A stretch of DNA of 64,000 nucleotides from Microbulbifer marinus (lineage in GTDB: Bacteria; Pseudomonadota; Gammaproteobacteria; Pseudomonadales; Cellvibrionaceae). The stretch lies in the NCBI RefSeq assembly GCF_900107725.1, contig NZ_FNQO01000006.1:1-64000 (forward strand), read 5' to 3'. The position numbers and the translations under genes are program-made. Below, in pieces: positions 1 through 9,700 of this stretch. The notes beneath the pieces were generated by a model. That model made no database searches, was not told the DNA's origin, and was given only the letters and a program-made list of their open reading frames with translations. Positions within the stretch are counted from its first letter, which is position 1. Each line of letters opens with the position of its first letter.

Positions 1-160
1 GAATTAAAACGTAATTCATTGACATGAGTTACTTACTTCCGATAAATCGTTTTCTGGCCGAAGCCAGATGTATCGATTCATCGCCCCGTAAGCACCCACA
101 CATATTGCTTGATCGAATTTTTAAACAACTCAGTTGAGCGCTAGGCCCTAACTGCGGGAC
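1..160 (-). promoter_or_regulatory. rRNA operon 16S leader (antitermination/processing region)
   Basis: Read on the minus strand this stretch has the look of a gammaproteobacterial pre-16S leader: a GTTTAAA-type boxA-like region near 115-135, the conserved GTGTGGGTGCTTACGG block near 88-106, and a short hairpin (CTGGC TTCG GCCAG, about 54-68) before the AT-rich approach to 16S. The 16S gene itself would start to the left of position 1 and is not in the window. Identification rests on recalled leader similarity and on the four promoters just upstream; I cannot align it. Confidence 0.6.
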
Positions 161-164
161 GCGT

Positions 165-192
165 ATTCTACACATCCGGGCTGCTGAAGCAA
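165..192 (-). promoter_or_regulatory. rRNA promoter, proximal (fourth of four)
   Basis: Minus-strand TTGCTT (187-192), 16-bp spacer, TAGAAT (165-170), followed by the GC-rich discriminator ACGCGTCCC. T-rich/A-rich tracts lie directly upstream of the -35 (193-215 on the plus strand), as in UP elements. It is the promoter nearest to 16S. Confidence 0.65.
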
Positions 193-289
193 GTGCTTTT
201 TTGCAGCTTTTTTCGAGGTTTTCGCAGCGGCTCGAGAGCCTCTTTCCAACCTCGCGAAACCGCTTCCGGTTCCGCTTGAAGGGGCGCGC

Positions 290-317
290 ATTATAGCGAC
301 CTCCTCAACCCTGACAA
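290..317 (-). promoter_or_regulatory. rRNA promoter (third of four)
   Basis: Minus-strand TTGTCA (312-317), 16-bp spacer, perfect TATAAT (290-295), then a GCGCGCC discriminator typical of growth-rate and ppGpp controlled promoters. Two A-tracts sit immediately upstream of the -35 (plus-strand T-runs about 320-340), an UP-element arrangement. Confidence 0.8.
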
Positions 318-436
318 GCTCTTTTTTGGAGCTTTTTTCGGAAGAGGAAAGCGCCGCTAAAAGCTGCTCTTTCATCTCTCGAAGGGTTGCCAGGAACCCC
401 TCTGGAAGCCTTCAGACTCCCCTCGAAGTGGCGCGC

Positions 437-464
437 ATTATAGCGACCTCTTCGACCTTGGCAA
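437..464 (-). promoter_or_regulatory. rRNA promoter (second of four)
   Basis: Minus-strand TTGCCA (459-464), 16-bp spacer, perfect TATAAT (437-442), GCGCGCC discriminator. The core is nearly identical to the promoter at 290-317 (same GAGGTCGC before the -10), so the two probably arose by local duplication. An A-rich UP-like tract precedes the -35 (465-498). Confidence 0.8.
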
Positions 465-546
465 GCTCTTTTTTGAAGAAATTTTCTCAAGAAAATCAAT
501 CACTTGGAGCTGCCGTCTCGCCGTTCACTCAACGACGAGGGCGCGA

Positions 547-575
547 ACTATACGGGCTGATGCGGCGCTCTGCAA
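547..575 (-). promoter_or_regulatory. rRNA promoter, distal (first of four)
   Basis: Minus-strand TTGCAG (570-575), 17-bp spacer, TATAGT (547-552), discriminator TCGCGCCC. An A-tract inside a small GGCCC/GGGCC palindrome lies just upstream of the -35. Nothing further is recognisable between 590 and 738 except the 3' flank of pssA; the short open frames there are not convincing genes. Confidence 0.6.
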
Positions 576-738
576 GCCCTTTTTTGGGCCTGTGGCAGAT
601 TTCCCTCCTCCGGGGAATCATCGAGACCTCTTTGGCCTACTGAAGACCTTCTGGCCTCCTGCCGGTCGTAGAACCCAAGTTCACGCTCCCGCTCTTTAAC
701 TTTAGTGTCACAGGGCATGAATACCAAATAACTTGGGC

Positions 739-1632
739 TTAACTTTGGTCGTCTTTCGTATCTTCCACCTTTTCCCCCGATTCGCCGGCTGCCGCCGCCT
801 GTTTCGCCTCGGCGCGGGGGGTGTGGAAGCGCCGCCAGAACCACAGCGCCGGACCGGAGGCGGTGTAGAGCACAGCCAGCGTCAACAGAACCCGAGGAGG
901 GTCAATGGTCACAAGACTGAAAATCAGGATAACGGCCAGCATCATCACAAAGGGCACGCGCCCCTTGAAGTCCAGCTTCTTGAAACTCGTATAACGGAAG
1001 TTGGACACCATCAACAGACCGGCGATCATGGTCACCACGGCAGCGATCACGGCCAGAGCCGGCCCTACCTCTGCGTCGTGGCCGGCCCAGACCATACTGG
1101 CGACAATGGCGGCTGCGGTCGGGCTGGCCAGGCCGATAAAGACGCCCTTGTCGACGGTGTCCACCTGGGTGTTGAAGCGGGCCAGTCGCAGCGCTGCGCA
1201 GGCCGCATACAGGAAGGCCGCCGCCCAGCCGAACTTGCCGAGATGCCCAAACGCCCAGCTGAAGACCACCAGCGACGGCGCCAGTCCAAAGGACACCATG
1301 TCCGATAGGGAATCGTACTGCACACCGAATGCGCTCTGCGTATCGGTCAGCCGTGCCACGCGACCATCCAGCCCGTCCAGAATCATGGCGACAAAAATAG
1401 CGATGGCGGCGGCCTCAAAATTGCCGTTCATACCGGCGATAATCGCGTAGAAACCGCTGAACAGGGCGCCGGTGGTAATCAGATTCGGCAGCAGATATAC
1501 ACCGCGCGCGCGTACCTTCTTGCCGCTGGCCGAAACCTCTTCTTCGATATGCTCATCGACGGGCAGGCGAATCTCCTCGGCGGATGCTTGCGCTTCGGCT
1601 GCGGATTTCTTGTCTTCCCCTTTGTCGCTCAT
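739..1632 (-). CDS. pssA: CDP-diacylglycerol--serine O-phosphatidyltransferase
   Basis: Integral membrane enzyme that joins CDP-diacylglycerol to L-serine, giving phosphatidylserine, the precursor of phosphatidylethanolamine. The CDP-alcohol phosphatidyltransferase signature is complete: DGLDGRVARL followed by G and D-x3-D (YDSLSD) at about residues 80-105. Several hydrophobic helices fill the rest. The start chosen (ATG at 1632) gives 297 residues and has GGAGAA at good spacing; an upstream in-frame start at 1677 would add 15 unlikely residues. The N-terminal 40 residues are charged and low-complexity (MSDKGEDKKSAAEAQ...). It follows ilvC in the same direction, but a terminator separates them, so it is probably its own unit, as in pseudomonads. 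Confidence 0.93.
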   Translation of the reverse strand: MSDKGEDKKSAAEAQASAEEIRLPVDEHIEEEVSASGKKVRARGVYLLPNLITTGALFSGFYAIIAGMNGNFEAAAIAIFVAMILDGLDGRVARLTDTQSAFGVQYDSLSDMVSFGLAPSLVVFSWAFGHLGKFGWAAAFLYAACAALRLARFNTQVDTVDKGVFIGLASPTAAAIVASMVWAGHDAEVGPALAVIAAVVTMIAGLLMVSNFRYTSFKKLDFKGRVPFVMMLAVILIFSLVTIDPPRVLLTLAVLYTASGPALWFWRRFHTPRAEAKQAAAAGESGEKVEDTKDDQS

Positions 1633-1700
1633 ATTTTCTCCGTTAATGCGTTGTGCAGCCGGCGAGTGTAACGCCATTGGCGATCCTGCGCACAGAACAA

Positions 1701-1734
1701 AAAAAAGCGGCGGAGTCTCCCCCGCCGCTTTTTT
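1701..1734. terminator. bidirectional intrinsic terminator between ilvC and pssA
   Basis: A 13-bp stem (1701-1713 with 1722-1734, outer part A6/T6, inner GCGGCGG/CCGCCGC) with an 8-nt loop. On the minus strand it ends the ilvIHC transcript 17 bp after the ilvC stop. Confidence 0.9.
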
Positions 1735-1750
1735 GATTATCGTCGACTGA

Positions 1751-2779
<1,029 letters not shown>

Positions 2780-2801
2780 TCACTTCCTATTTCTTACTAA
2801 T

Positions 2802-3293
2802 TCAAACACTCAAAACTTTTTCGCCGCGGGCGATACCCGACACTCCGGAGCGCACCACTTCCATAATCGTGTGCTCACCGAGGGCCTGCAAAAAAGCATC
2901 CAATTTTTCACCAGTACCAGCCACCTGCACGGTGTACATGTTGCTGGTGACATCCACTATCTGGCCGCGAAAAATATCCACGCTGCGCTTCACTTCGTCG
3001 CGTTGCGCACCGCTGGCGCGCACCTTGACCAACAGCAACTCGCGCTCGATATGCGAGCCCTCGGTGAGGTCGACCAGTTTCACCACGTCGATCAGTTTGT
3101 TCAGGTTCTTGGTGACCTGCTCGATCTTGTGATCGTCGCCGATAGTGACCATCGTCAGACGCGACAGGGTGGCGTCTTCGGTCGGCGCCACTGTCAGGCT
3201 CTCAATGTTGTAGCCGCGCTGGGAGAAGAGTCCAACCACGCGCGACAGAGCACCGGGTTCGTTTTCCATCAGAACTGAAATTATTCTGCGCAT
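2802..3293 (-). CDS. ilvH: acetolactate synthase 3, small regulatory subunit
   Basis: Regulatory subunit of acetohydroxyacid synthase III; it raises activity of IlvI and confers valine feedback inhibition. The ACT domain occupies residues 1-75 (MRRIISVLMENEPGALSRV, then GYNIESLTVAPTED) and the C-terminal ALS_ss_C domain follows. The ATG at 3293 gives 163 residues, the usual IlvH length, and has AGGAAG upstream; a longer open frame that overlaps ilvI is not the gene. The start lies 11 bp beyond the ilvI stop, consistent with translational coupling. Confidence 0.96.
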   Translation of the reverse strand: MRRIISVLMENEPGALSRVVGLFSQRGYNIESLTVAPTEDATLSRLTMVTIGDDHKIEQVTKNLNKLIDVVKLVDLTEGSHIERELLLVKVRASGAQRDEVKRSVDIFRGQIVDVTSNMYTVQVAGTGEKLDAFLQALGEHTIMEVVRSGVSGIARGEKVLSV

Positions 3294-3304
3294 CGTCTTA
3301 CTTC

Positions 3305-5083
3305 CTAGGTCCGCTCCGTCTTGCTCAACCACATATCCCGCATGGAGCCGTTCGGCATCACCTGCATCGGATACACATGCTCGGACGGATCGACGTAGAC
3401 GTCGATAAATACCGTGCGGTCCTTGATCGCAAACGCCTCGTGCAACTTGTCGTGCAACTCTTCGCGGCGCTCGATCTTCACGCCCAGATGGCCATAGGCC
3501 TCGGCGAGCTTGACGAAGTCCGGCAGGGACTCCTCGTACACACTGTTGGACAGACGCCCTTCGTACTGCATTTCCTGCCACTGCTTTACCATACCCAGTG
3601 CCTGATTGTTCAGGCAGAGGATTTTTACCGGCAGGTGATACTGGGTGGCCGTGGACAGCTCCTGGATACACATCTGGATACTGCCCTCGCCAGTAACGCA
3701 GACCACATCCTTATCCGGGTGCGCGATCTTCACCCCCAGGGCCGCCGGCAGGCCGAAGCCCATGGTTCCGAGACCGCCGGAGTTGATCCAGCGCCGCGGC
3801 TTGTCGAACAGGTAATACTGGGCGGCAAACATCTGGTGCTGCCCCACATCGGAGGTAACGAAAGCATCGCCCTCGGTGATGTCGTAGACGGCGCGGATGA
3901 CCTCCTGCGGCATGATCATTGCGCCGTCGGTCCGGTAACGGGGCGCCGTGTAGATACCGTGGCGCTCGCGCCAGTCGTCTATCTGCCGCCACCAGTCGAC
4001 TATCGCGGACTGATCCGGCTGCTCTTCGGACGATTTGAGCATTTCCAGCATCTCGCTCAGCACCGATTGCACGGTACCCACGATCGGAATGTCGGCAACG
4101 ATGGTCTTGGAGATCGACGCCGGATCCACATCGATATGAATGATCTTGGCACCCGGACAGAACTTGTTCGGCGTGTTGGTCACGCGATCGTCGAAACGTG
4201 CCCCCACCGCCAGAATCACATCGGCGTGGTGCATCGCCGTATTGGCTTCAAAGGTGCCGTGCATACCCAGCATGCCGAGGAAGCGCTTGTCGCTGCCAGG
4301 ATAGGCGCCAAGCCCCATCAGGGTGTTCGTCACCGGGTAGTTCAATCGTTTCGCCAATTCTGTCAGCAAGCCGGCACCCTCGCCCTGTACCACGCCGCCG
4401 CCGGCATAGATCACCGGGCGCTTGGCTGACAACAGCAGCGCAATGGCCTTGCGGATCTGTCCGCTGTGCCCCTTGCCCGCCGGCGTATAGGAGCGCATGC
4501 GGAGCTTCTCCGGATAGCGATACGGGAAGCGGTCGGCCGGGTTGGTCACGTCCTTGGGTATGTCGATCACCACCGGGCCGGGCCGGCCGGTACTGGCTAT
4601 ATAGAAGGCCTTCTTCACCACCTCGGGAATTTCTTCGGCGTTCTTTACCAGGAAGCTGTGCTTCACGATCGGCCGTGAACAGCCGACCATGTCGGTTTCC
4701 TGGAAGGCGTCCTCACCGATCTTGTCGCTCGGCACCTGCCCGGAGATCACCACCATGGGAATGGAATCCATATAGGCGGTGGCGATGCCGGTAATCGCAT
4801 TGGTTGCGCCCGGTCCCGAGGTCACCAGGACCACGCCGACTTTGCCGGTGGAACGGGAATAGCCGTCCGCCGCATGGGTAGCTCCCTGCTCATGGCGCAC
4901 CAGCACGTGCTTGATGCCTTTTTGCCGAAAGATGGCATCGTAGATATGTAACGCCGAACCGCCGGGGTAGCCGAAAATCAGATCTACCCCTTCATCCTGC
5001 AGCGCGCGAACCAACATATCGCCGCCGGATAGTAATTCCACTGGAACCCCCTCATATTTCCGGTTTCGTAGGATATTCATCAC
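3305..5083 (-). CDS. ilvI: acetolactate synthase 3, large catalytic subunit
   Basis: Thiamine diphosphate enzyme that condenses pyruvate with pyruvate or 2-oxobutyrate, the committed step to branched-chain amino acids. Domain order: TPP-binding N domain with the catalytic Glu in [13 protein letters not shown] (about residue 66), central FAD/DHAP-like domain ([11 protein letters not shown]), and C-terminal TPP pyrophosphate domain. The metal-binding motif reads GEGSIQM, with Glu where many family members have Asp (GDGS). At 592 residues it is slightly longer than E. coli IlvI (574) because of a short N-terminal extension ([12 protein letters not shown]...). First structural gene of ilvIHC; a probable leader-peptide attenuator precedes it (5207-5402). 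Confidence 0.95.
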   Translation of the reverse strand: MMNILRNRKYEGVPVELLSGGDMLVRALQDEGVDLIFGYPGGSALHIYDAIFRQKGIKHVLVRHEQGATHAADGYSRSTGKVGVVLVTSGPGATNAITGIATAYMDSIPMVVISGQVPSDKIGEDAFQETDMVGCSRPIVKHSFLVKNAEEIPEVVKKAFYIASTGRPGPVVIDIPKDVTNPADRFPYRYPEKLRMRSYTPAGKGHSGQIRKAIALLLSAKRPVIYAGGGVVQGEGAGLLTELAKRLNYPVTNTLMGLGAYPGSDKRFLGMLGMHGTFEANTAMHHADVILAVGARFDDRVTNTPNKFCPGAKIIHIDVDPASISKTIVADIPIVGTVQSVLSEMLEMLKSSEEQPDQSAIVDWWRQIDDWRERHGIYTAPRYRTDGAMIMPQEVIRAVYDITEGDAFVTSDVGQHQMFAAQYYLFDKPRRWINSGGLGTMGFGLPAALGVKIAHPDKDVVCVTGEGSIQMCIQELSTATQYHLPVKILCLNNQALGMVKQWQEMQYEGRLSNSVYEESLPDFVKLAEAYGHLGVKIERREELHDKLHEAFAIKDRTVFIDVYVDPSEHVYPMQVMPNGSMRDMWLSKTERT

Positions 5084-5206
5084 TCAAGAACGGGAAAACC
5101 GCCACATGACGAGAACGTCAAAGGGCGATTGTAAAGGAAAATTGTGACAAATATCAGCCTGCAGCGTATTTTCATGCCGATTTTTAGGATAGCTTCATCG
5201 ACAATG

Positions 5207-5250
5207 CAAAAAACGCCAACCCCGCAGGGGCACCGAAGGTGTCCGTGATG
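5207..5250 (-). promoter_or_regulatory. possible ilv attenuator hairpin and U-tract
   Basis: On the minus strand, right after the leader-peptide stop, a stem with UUC loop (5238-5244 with 5228-5234, one A-C mismatch) and a small CCCC-TGC-GGGG stem (5220-5230) are followed by GTTGGCG and six Ts (5208-5213). The T-run is 6 nt from the second stem, so this is a weaker terminator than a textbook one. Its place between a short peptide with Val-Leu-Leu-Ile codons and ilvI suggests attenuation. Confidence 0.4.
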
Positions 5251-5253
5251 GGC

Positions 5254-5352
5254 TTACAGGCCTCCGCGGATGAGGAGGACCCTCTCGACAGGATCTGGCG
5301 GGCGGGTGGCCCACCGGGGGGTAGAACTGGATCCGCGGATATGCGGTGACAT
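5254..5352 (-). CDS. candidate ilv leader peptide (32 aa)
   Basis: A short frame starting ATG at 5352 and ending TAA at 5254 encodes 32 residues; the last eleven are V-E-R-V-L-L-I-R-G-G-L. The four consecutive codons GTC CTC CTC ATC (5280-5269) lie in the 5' arm of a stem (about 5282-5274 with 5265-5259), so a ribosome stalled for lack of Val, Leu or Ile would disturb this stem. A TTGACA promoter lies just upstream and a hairpin plus U-tract just downstream. The Shine-Dalgarno is weak (GGCGAG). The run of branched-chain codons is shorter than in E. coli ilvL or ivbL. Leader peptides before ilv genes are known across proteobacteria; this instance is inferred. Confidence 0.45.
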   Translation of the reverse strand: MSPHIRGSSSTPRWATRPPDPVERVLLIRGGL

Positions 5353-5374
5353 CTACTCGCCGAGCGAGCGATTG

Positions 5375-5402
5375 ATTTTGCAAACTGGACCGGGACTGTC
5401 AA
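5375..5402 (-). promoter_or_regulatory. candidate ilvIHC promoter
   Basis: Perfect -35 TTGACA (5397-5402), 16-bp spacer, weak -10 CAAAAT (5375-5380) on the minus strand, leaving a leader of roughly 285 nt before ilvI. The remaining part of the 5084-5515 gap holds the leader peptide, its attenuator and, at the right edge, the short upstream region of the DUF4124 gene (a TACAAT at about 5469 may be its -10). Confidence 0.45.
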
Positions 5403-5515
5403 TAGCGTTGGCCGTGGGGATTGGCGAAAGTGTTAAAACGGTTGCATGCAAAATGCACACAGACCGCTACAATGCCGGCTGGCACATACGAAATAGAACA
5501 AAGAGGGGCACCCCC

Positions 5516-5986
5516 ATGCGCATCGCTCTCGCGATACTGATTTCCTTCCTGGCAATCTCCGCCCAAGCCGATGGTATCTACAAGTGGGTGGATGAGAACG
5601 GGGTGGTGCACTTCGGCGCGCAGCCGCCACAGAAAGAGGGCGTCGAGGTTATCCGCAAACCCAAGTCCGAGCGCTACAAGCAGTGGCAGTCGGAGCAGCA
5701 GGCAAAGAGAGCTGAGCAGGCCGCGGACGGGGCAACCTCCGTGGAGAAGGCCGTAGCGGCCGCGCCGGAAGCCCAGCAGGAGCCGCAGCAAGCCGAAGCG
5801 CTGAGCAAAGCGCAACAGGCAGTGCGCGCCCAGCGCTGCCGCATGGCACAGAACAACTTAAAGGAACTGACCACCCACGCCCGCGTACGCGAAATCGGTC
5901 AGGACGGCAAGATGCGCGTCCTGCCGGAAGAAGAGCGCCAGCAGCGCATAGCGAATATGCAGCAGGTCATGCAGGAGAATTGCTGA
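5516..5986 (+). CDS. DUF4124 domain periplasmic protein
   Basis: A 156-residue secreted protein of unknown function. A signal peptide (MRIALAILISFLAISAQA) is followed directly by the DUF4124 motif GIYKWVDENGVVHFGAQPP (about residues 20-38), common in gammaproteobacterial envelope proteins. The middle (55-105) is Gln/Ala/Glu-rich and probably a coiled coil (EQQAKRAEQAADG...). Two Cys remain after processing, C112 region (QRCRMAQNN) and the C-terminal Cys, which could form a disulfide. The start at 5516 has AGAGGGG upstream; a longer frame from 5270 would place the signal peptide internally. It stands alone between divergent ilvI and convergent fasciclin gene. Confidence 0.8.
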   Translation: MRIALAILISFLAISAQADGIYKWVDENGVVHFGAQPPQKEGVEVIRKPKSERYKQWQSEQQAKRAEQAADGATSVEKAVAAAPEAQQEPQQAEALSKAQQAVRAQRCRMAQNNLKELTTHARVREIGQDGKMRVLPEEERQQRIANMQQVMQENC

Positions 5987-6006
5987 TTCCCCGCCCGACG
6001 GCAGGC

Positions 6007-6034
6007 AAATTAAAAGGCGGCCCGGCAGGCCGCC
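6007..6034 (-). terminator. intrinsic terminator of the fasciclin gene
   Basis: Perfect 7-bp GGCGGCC/GGCCGCC stem (6016-6022 with 6028-6034), 5-nt loop, followed on the minus strand by TTTTAATTT. It ends the leftward transcript 26 bp after the fasciclin stop. It may also serve the convergent DUF4124 gene. Confidence 0.75.
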
Positions 6035-6059
6035 CAGGGTGCCGGGTTATGCCGGCAAT

Positions 6060-6605
6060 CTATTGCTTGGAGGGCATTAACACCCCATCAATGACGTGTA
6101 CCACGCCATTGGAATTCATGATATCTGCCTGAATCACCGTGGCGGAGTTGCCCTTGGCGTCGGTGACGATCACCTTGTCGCCGTCCACCTTGAGAGTGAG
6201 CTCTTCGCCCTGAACGGTTGCGACTTTAGCGTGCCCGCCCCCCTTCTTGGTCAACTCCATAACGACCTCACCAGTCGCCTTTCCCGGCAGCACGTGATAG
6301 CCGAGAATCTTCTGCAGCTTCTGCTTGTTTTCCGGCTTAAGCAACATGTCCACCGTGCCGGCCGGAAGTGCCGCAAAGGCATCGTTGGTCGGCGCGAATA
6401 CGGTGTAGGGCCCTTCACCCTTCAGCGTTTCCAGCAGTTCCGCTGCTTTTATCGCGGCCACCAGGGTGGACAAGCTTTCCGTATTTGCGGCATTTTCCGC
6501 AATCGTCTTGCTGGCATCAGCAGCCTGTAGCGATCCACAGTAAAGCGCTGTCAGCAGCAATGGTGCCAGCGCGAGTCGAGCAAAAAAAAGTTGCAAAGAA
6601 CGCAT
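6060..6605 (-). CDS. secreted fasciclin (FAS1) domain protein
   Basis: A 181-residue exported protein with one FAS1 domain, a fold linked to adhesion. The start (ATG 6605, strong GGAGGTG) gives a signal peptide ending near LQAADA (about residue 30). The FAS1 H1 box TVFAPTNDAFAALP and H2-like end VIQADIMNSNGVVHVIDGVLMP are both present, with the conserved YH motif (ILGYHVLPG) between. No membrane anchor is seen after the signal, so periplasmic or secreted. Monocistronic, with its own terminator. Bacterial single-FAS1 proteins have poorly known roles; the family assignment is firm, the function is not. Confidence 0.88.
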   Translation of the reverse strand: MRSLQLFFARLALAPLLLTALYCGSLQAADASKTIAENAANTESLSTLVAAIKAAELLETLKGEGPYTVFAPTNDAFAALPAGTVDMLLKPENKQKLQKILGYHVLPGKATGEVVMELTKKGGGHAKVATVQGEELTLKVDGDKVIVTDAKGNSATVIQADIMNSNGVVHVIDGVLMPSKQ

Positions 6606-6759
6606 GGTTCCACCTCCACAGTGAAGCTCGGGGTAAGCCGGGCGGGGAATCCGCCCGAAGTGCTTCGAACTGTCCGGCAGTATAGGGTCAGCACCCACTC
6701 TCACACAGCGCACTCCAAGGGTTCAGTGCAGACGCCTGAAGTCACTGAACCCGGGCCGT

Positions 6760-9700
6760 TCAGGCCTCCCCAGCCCGGTGGCTATCTGCCGACCGTTGCG
6801 ATTGCGGCAATTGCTGATAGTCCCGCCCCAGATACAGATACATCGCCGGCACCACAAACAGCGTAAACAGCGTGCCGATGGTCATGCCTGTTGCCACCAC
6901 CAGGCCCATCGCAAAACGCGCGCCTCCGCCTGGCCCGGCGGCAATCAATAACGGCACCATCGCCAGTACCAGCGAGGCGGTGGTCATCAACACCGGCCGC
7001 AGGCGAATTGAGGCCGCCTCCTCGATCGCCGCGCGCTTGTCCAGCCCGCCCTGCTGCAGCTTGTTGGCAAACTCCACGATCAGGATTCCGTGTTTGGAAA
7101 TGACGCCGATCAACGTCACCAGGCCGACCTGCGTGTAGATGTTCAGTGTCGTGAACCCGAGACTGACAAAGATCATCGCCCCGCACACACTCATCGGCAC
7201 AGTCACCAGCATAATCAGTGGATCGCGCCAGGACTCGAACTGCGCGGCCAGCACCAGATAGATCACGATCAGCGCGAAGAAAAAAGTAATCACAAGCTGC
7301 GAACCTTCGGACTTGTACTGTCGCGACTGCCCGGCGTAGTCGATGGAGTAACCCCGCGGCAGTATCTCGCGGGCGGCCGATTCGAGGACATCGAGTGCCT
7401 CGCCGAGCGTGATGCCCGGGCGCGGCACGCCGGAAATAGTCACCGCATTCAACTGTTGAAAGCGTTTCAGCTGTTGCGGTTCCACCGTCTCGCGCAAATT
7501 GACCAGTGTCGCCACCGGCACAAGGTCGCCATTGACCGCGCGAATATAGTATTGCTGCAATTGTTCCGCGGTGAGGCGATCGACACGCTCTACCTGCGGA
7601 ATCACTTTGTAACTGCGGTTATCCAGCGAAAAACGATTGGTGTAGGCACCTGACAGCATCGCCCCCAGATCGCGACTGAGATCCGCCATGCTCACGCCCA
7701 TCGCCGCCGCCTTGTCGCGATCTATCTCTATCTCGACCTTCGGCTTGTCGATCTTCAAATCGGAGTCGACGAAAATGAATTTCCGGCTGGCCAGTGCTCG
7801 TGCCACGATTTCGTCGGAAACTCGGGCGAGGTTTTCCATCGGTTCGGTAGCGCCGATCACAAATTCGACCGGCAGGCGCCCACCAGCCGTTGGCAGGCTT
7901 GGCGGAACCACCACGGCAACTTTCAGGCCGGCAATTTCCGCGACCTCTTCACTGATGATGGCCTGCATCTCCGCCGTGTCCTTGTCGCGCTCGTTCCACG
8001 AGTCCAGCACGAAGCCGGCGATCGCACTGTTGCTGGCATTACCGGCACCACCCACGCCATTGAGCAGAAAAATGTTTTCAACTTCGCTGTGTCGCTCGGC
8101 GATCTCGTTCAGCTGGCCAGTGTACTGTTCCAGGTAGTCAATCGTGGCATAGGCGTCGGCGGAGGAAATCGTCAACACAAAACCGCGGTCTTCTTTCGGC
8201 TCCAGCTCGCTCGGCGAGGTGACAAACAGGAAATAGCAGCTGACCAGCACGATGACACCGAAGATCAATATCACCAGCCGATCATCCAGGGCATTGTGCA
8301 GCCGGCGCTGGTAGCCCTTGCGCAACCGCTCGAACTTGCTCTCGAGCCAGTTCTCCAGTCTGGAACCTCCATCGCCGTCATACGGGCGCAGAATCTTGGA
8401 TGCCATCATCGGCGACAGCGTCAAAGCCACCACCCCCGACAACAGCACGGCGCCGGCCAGAGAGAAGGCAAATTCCACAAACAGAGTGCCGGTAAGCCCG
8501 CCGAGAAAACCGATCGGCAGATAAACCGCGATCAATGTCGTGGTCATGGCTACGACCGGCCACGCCAGCTCACGAGCGCCGACAATGGCCGCCTCTTTCG
8601 GCGCCATCCCCTCTTCGATGTGGCGATGGACGTTCTCCAGTACGATGATCGCGTCGTCCACCACGATGCCGATGGCCAGTACCATACTGAGCAGGGTCAG
8701 GAGATTGATGGAGAACCCCATCAGTAGCATCAGGAACAATGCACCCACCAGCGACAGCGGTACGGCGATGGCCGGTATCAATACGCTGCGCAACGAGCCG
8801 AGAAACAGATAGATGACCAGAATGACGATCAGTACCGCCTCGACGATGGTCTTTACCACTTCGTCGATGGAGTCCTGAATATACTCGGTGCTGTCGTAGG
8901 GAATTTCACCGATCATGCCCCGCGGCAGCTGCGGGAAGATTTCCCCTTCCAGTTTTTTCCGCACTACCCGGATGACATCGAGGGCATTCGCGTCCGGCGC
9001 CACCTCTATGGCAAAAAAGGTTGCCGAGCGCCCATTGAAGGTGACTGAAGTGTCGTAGGACTCCGAGCCCAGCTCCACCTCCGCCACGTCGCCGAGGCGG
9101 ACCAGGCGATCGCCATCGGCTCGCACCACCAGCCGTCGGAATGCATCCGCCGTGGCGATATCCGTATTGGCCCTGATCTCCATCGCCACCCGCGACCCCT
9201 TGGTGGCGCCGACCGCGGACAACACGTTGTTGTCACGCAACGCCTCACTCACATCTGCCGGCGTCACTTGCTGCGCGGCCATCTGTGCCGGCTTGAGCCA
9301 GATGCGCATCGCAAAGGTACGATTGCCGAGCAGGCGTGCGCGCTGCACGCCGGGAATGGTGGATAATTTCGGCTGCACCACACGGGTCAGGTAATCGGTG
9401 ATCTGATTGTTATCCAGTATCTCCGATGAGAATGACAGATACATCGCTGCGGTAGTCTGCCCCACCGCCATATCGACACTGGAATCTTCCGACTCCTCCG
9501 GCAACTCGCTGCGCAAGCGGTTGACCTTTGCCACCACCTGGGTGAGCACTTCGTTGGGGTCGTAATCGAAACTCACATAGGCCTGAATGGTGGAAACCCC
9601 CTGCACGCTGGTAGACACCATGTAGTCGATACCATCGGCGGTGGCGATTTCCTGCTCCAGCGGCGTGGTGATAAATCCCTGCACCAGATCGGAATCGGCG

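Noticed and set aside
326-643. Short open frames (about 60-105 codons) in the rRNA promoter region
   Set aside because: They coincide with the tandem promoters and A/T tracts, which explain the sequence better.
5084-5515. tRNA or small RNA gene in the ilvI-DUF4124 gap
   Set aside because: No cloverleaf or TTCGANTC arm; the stems are better explained by the leader-peptide attenuator.
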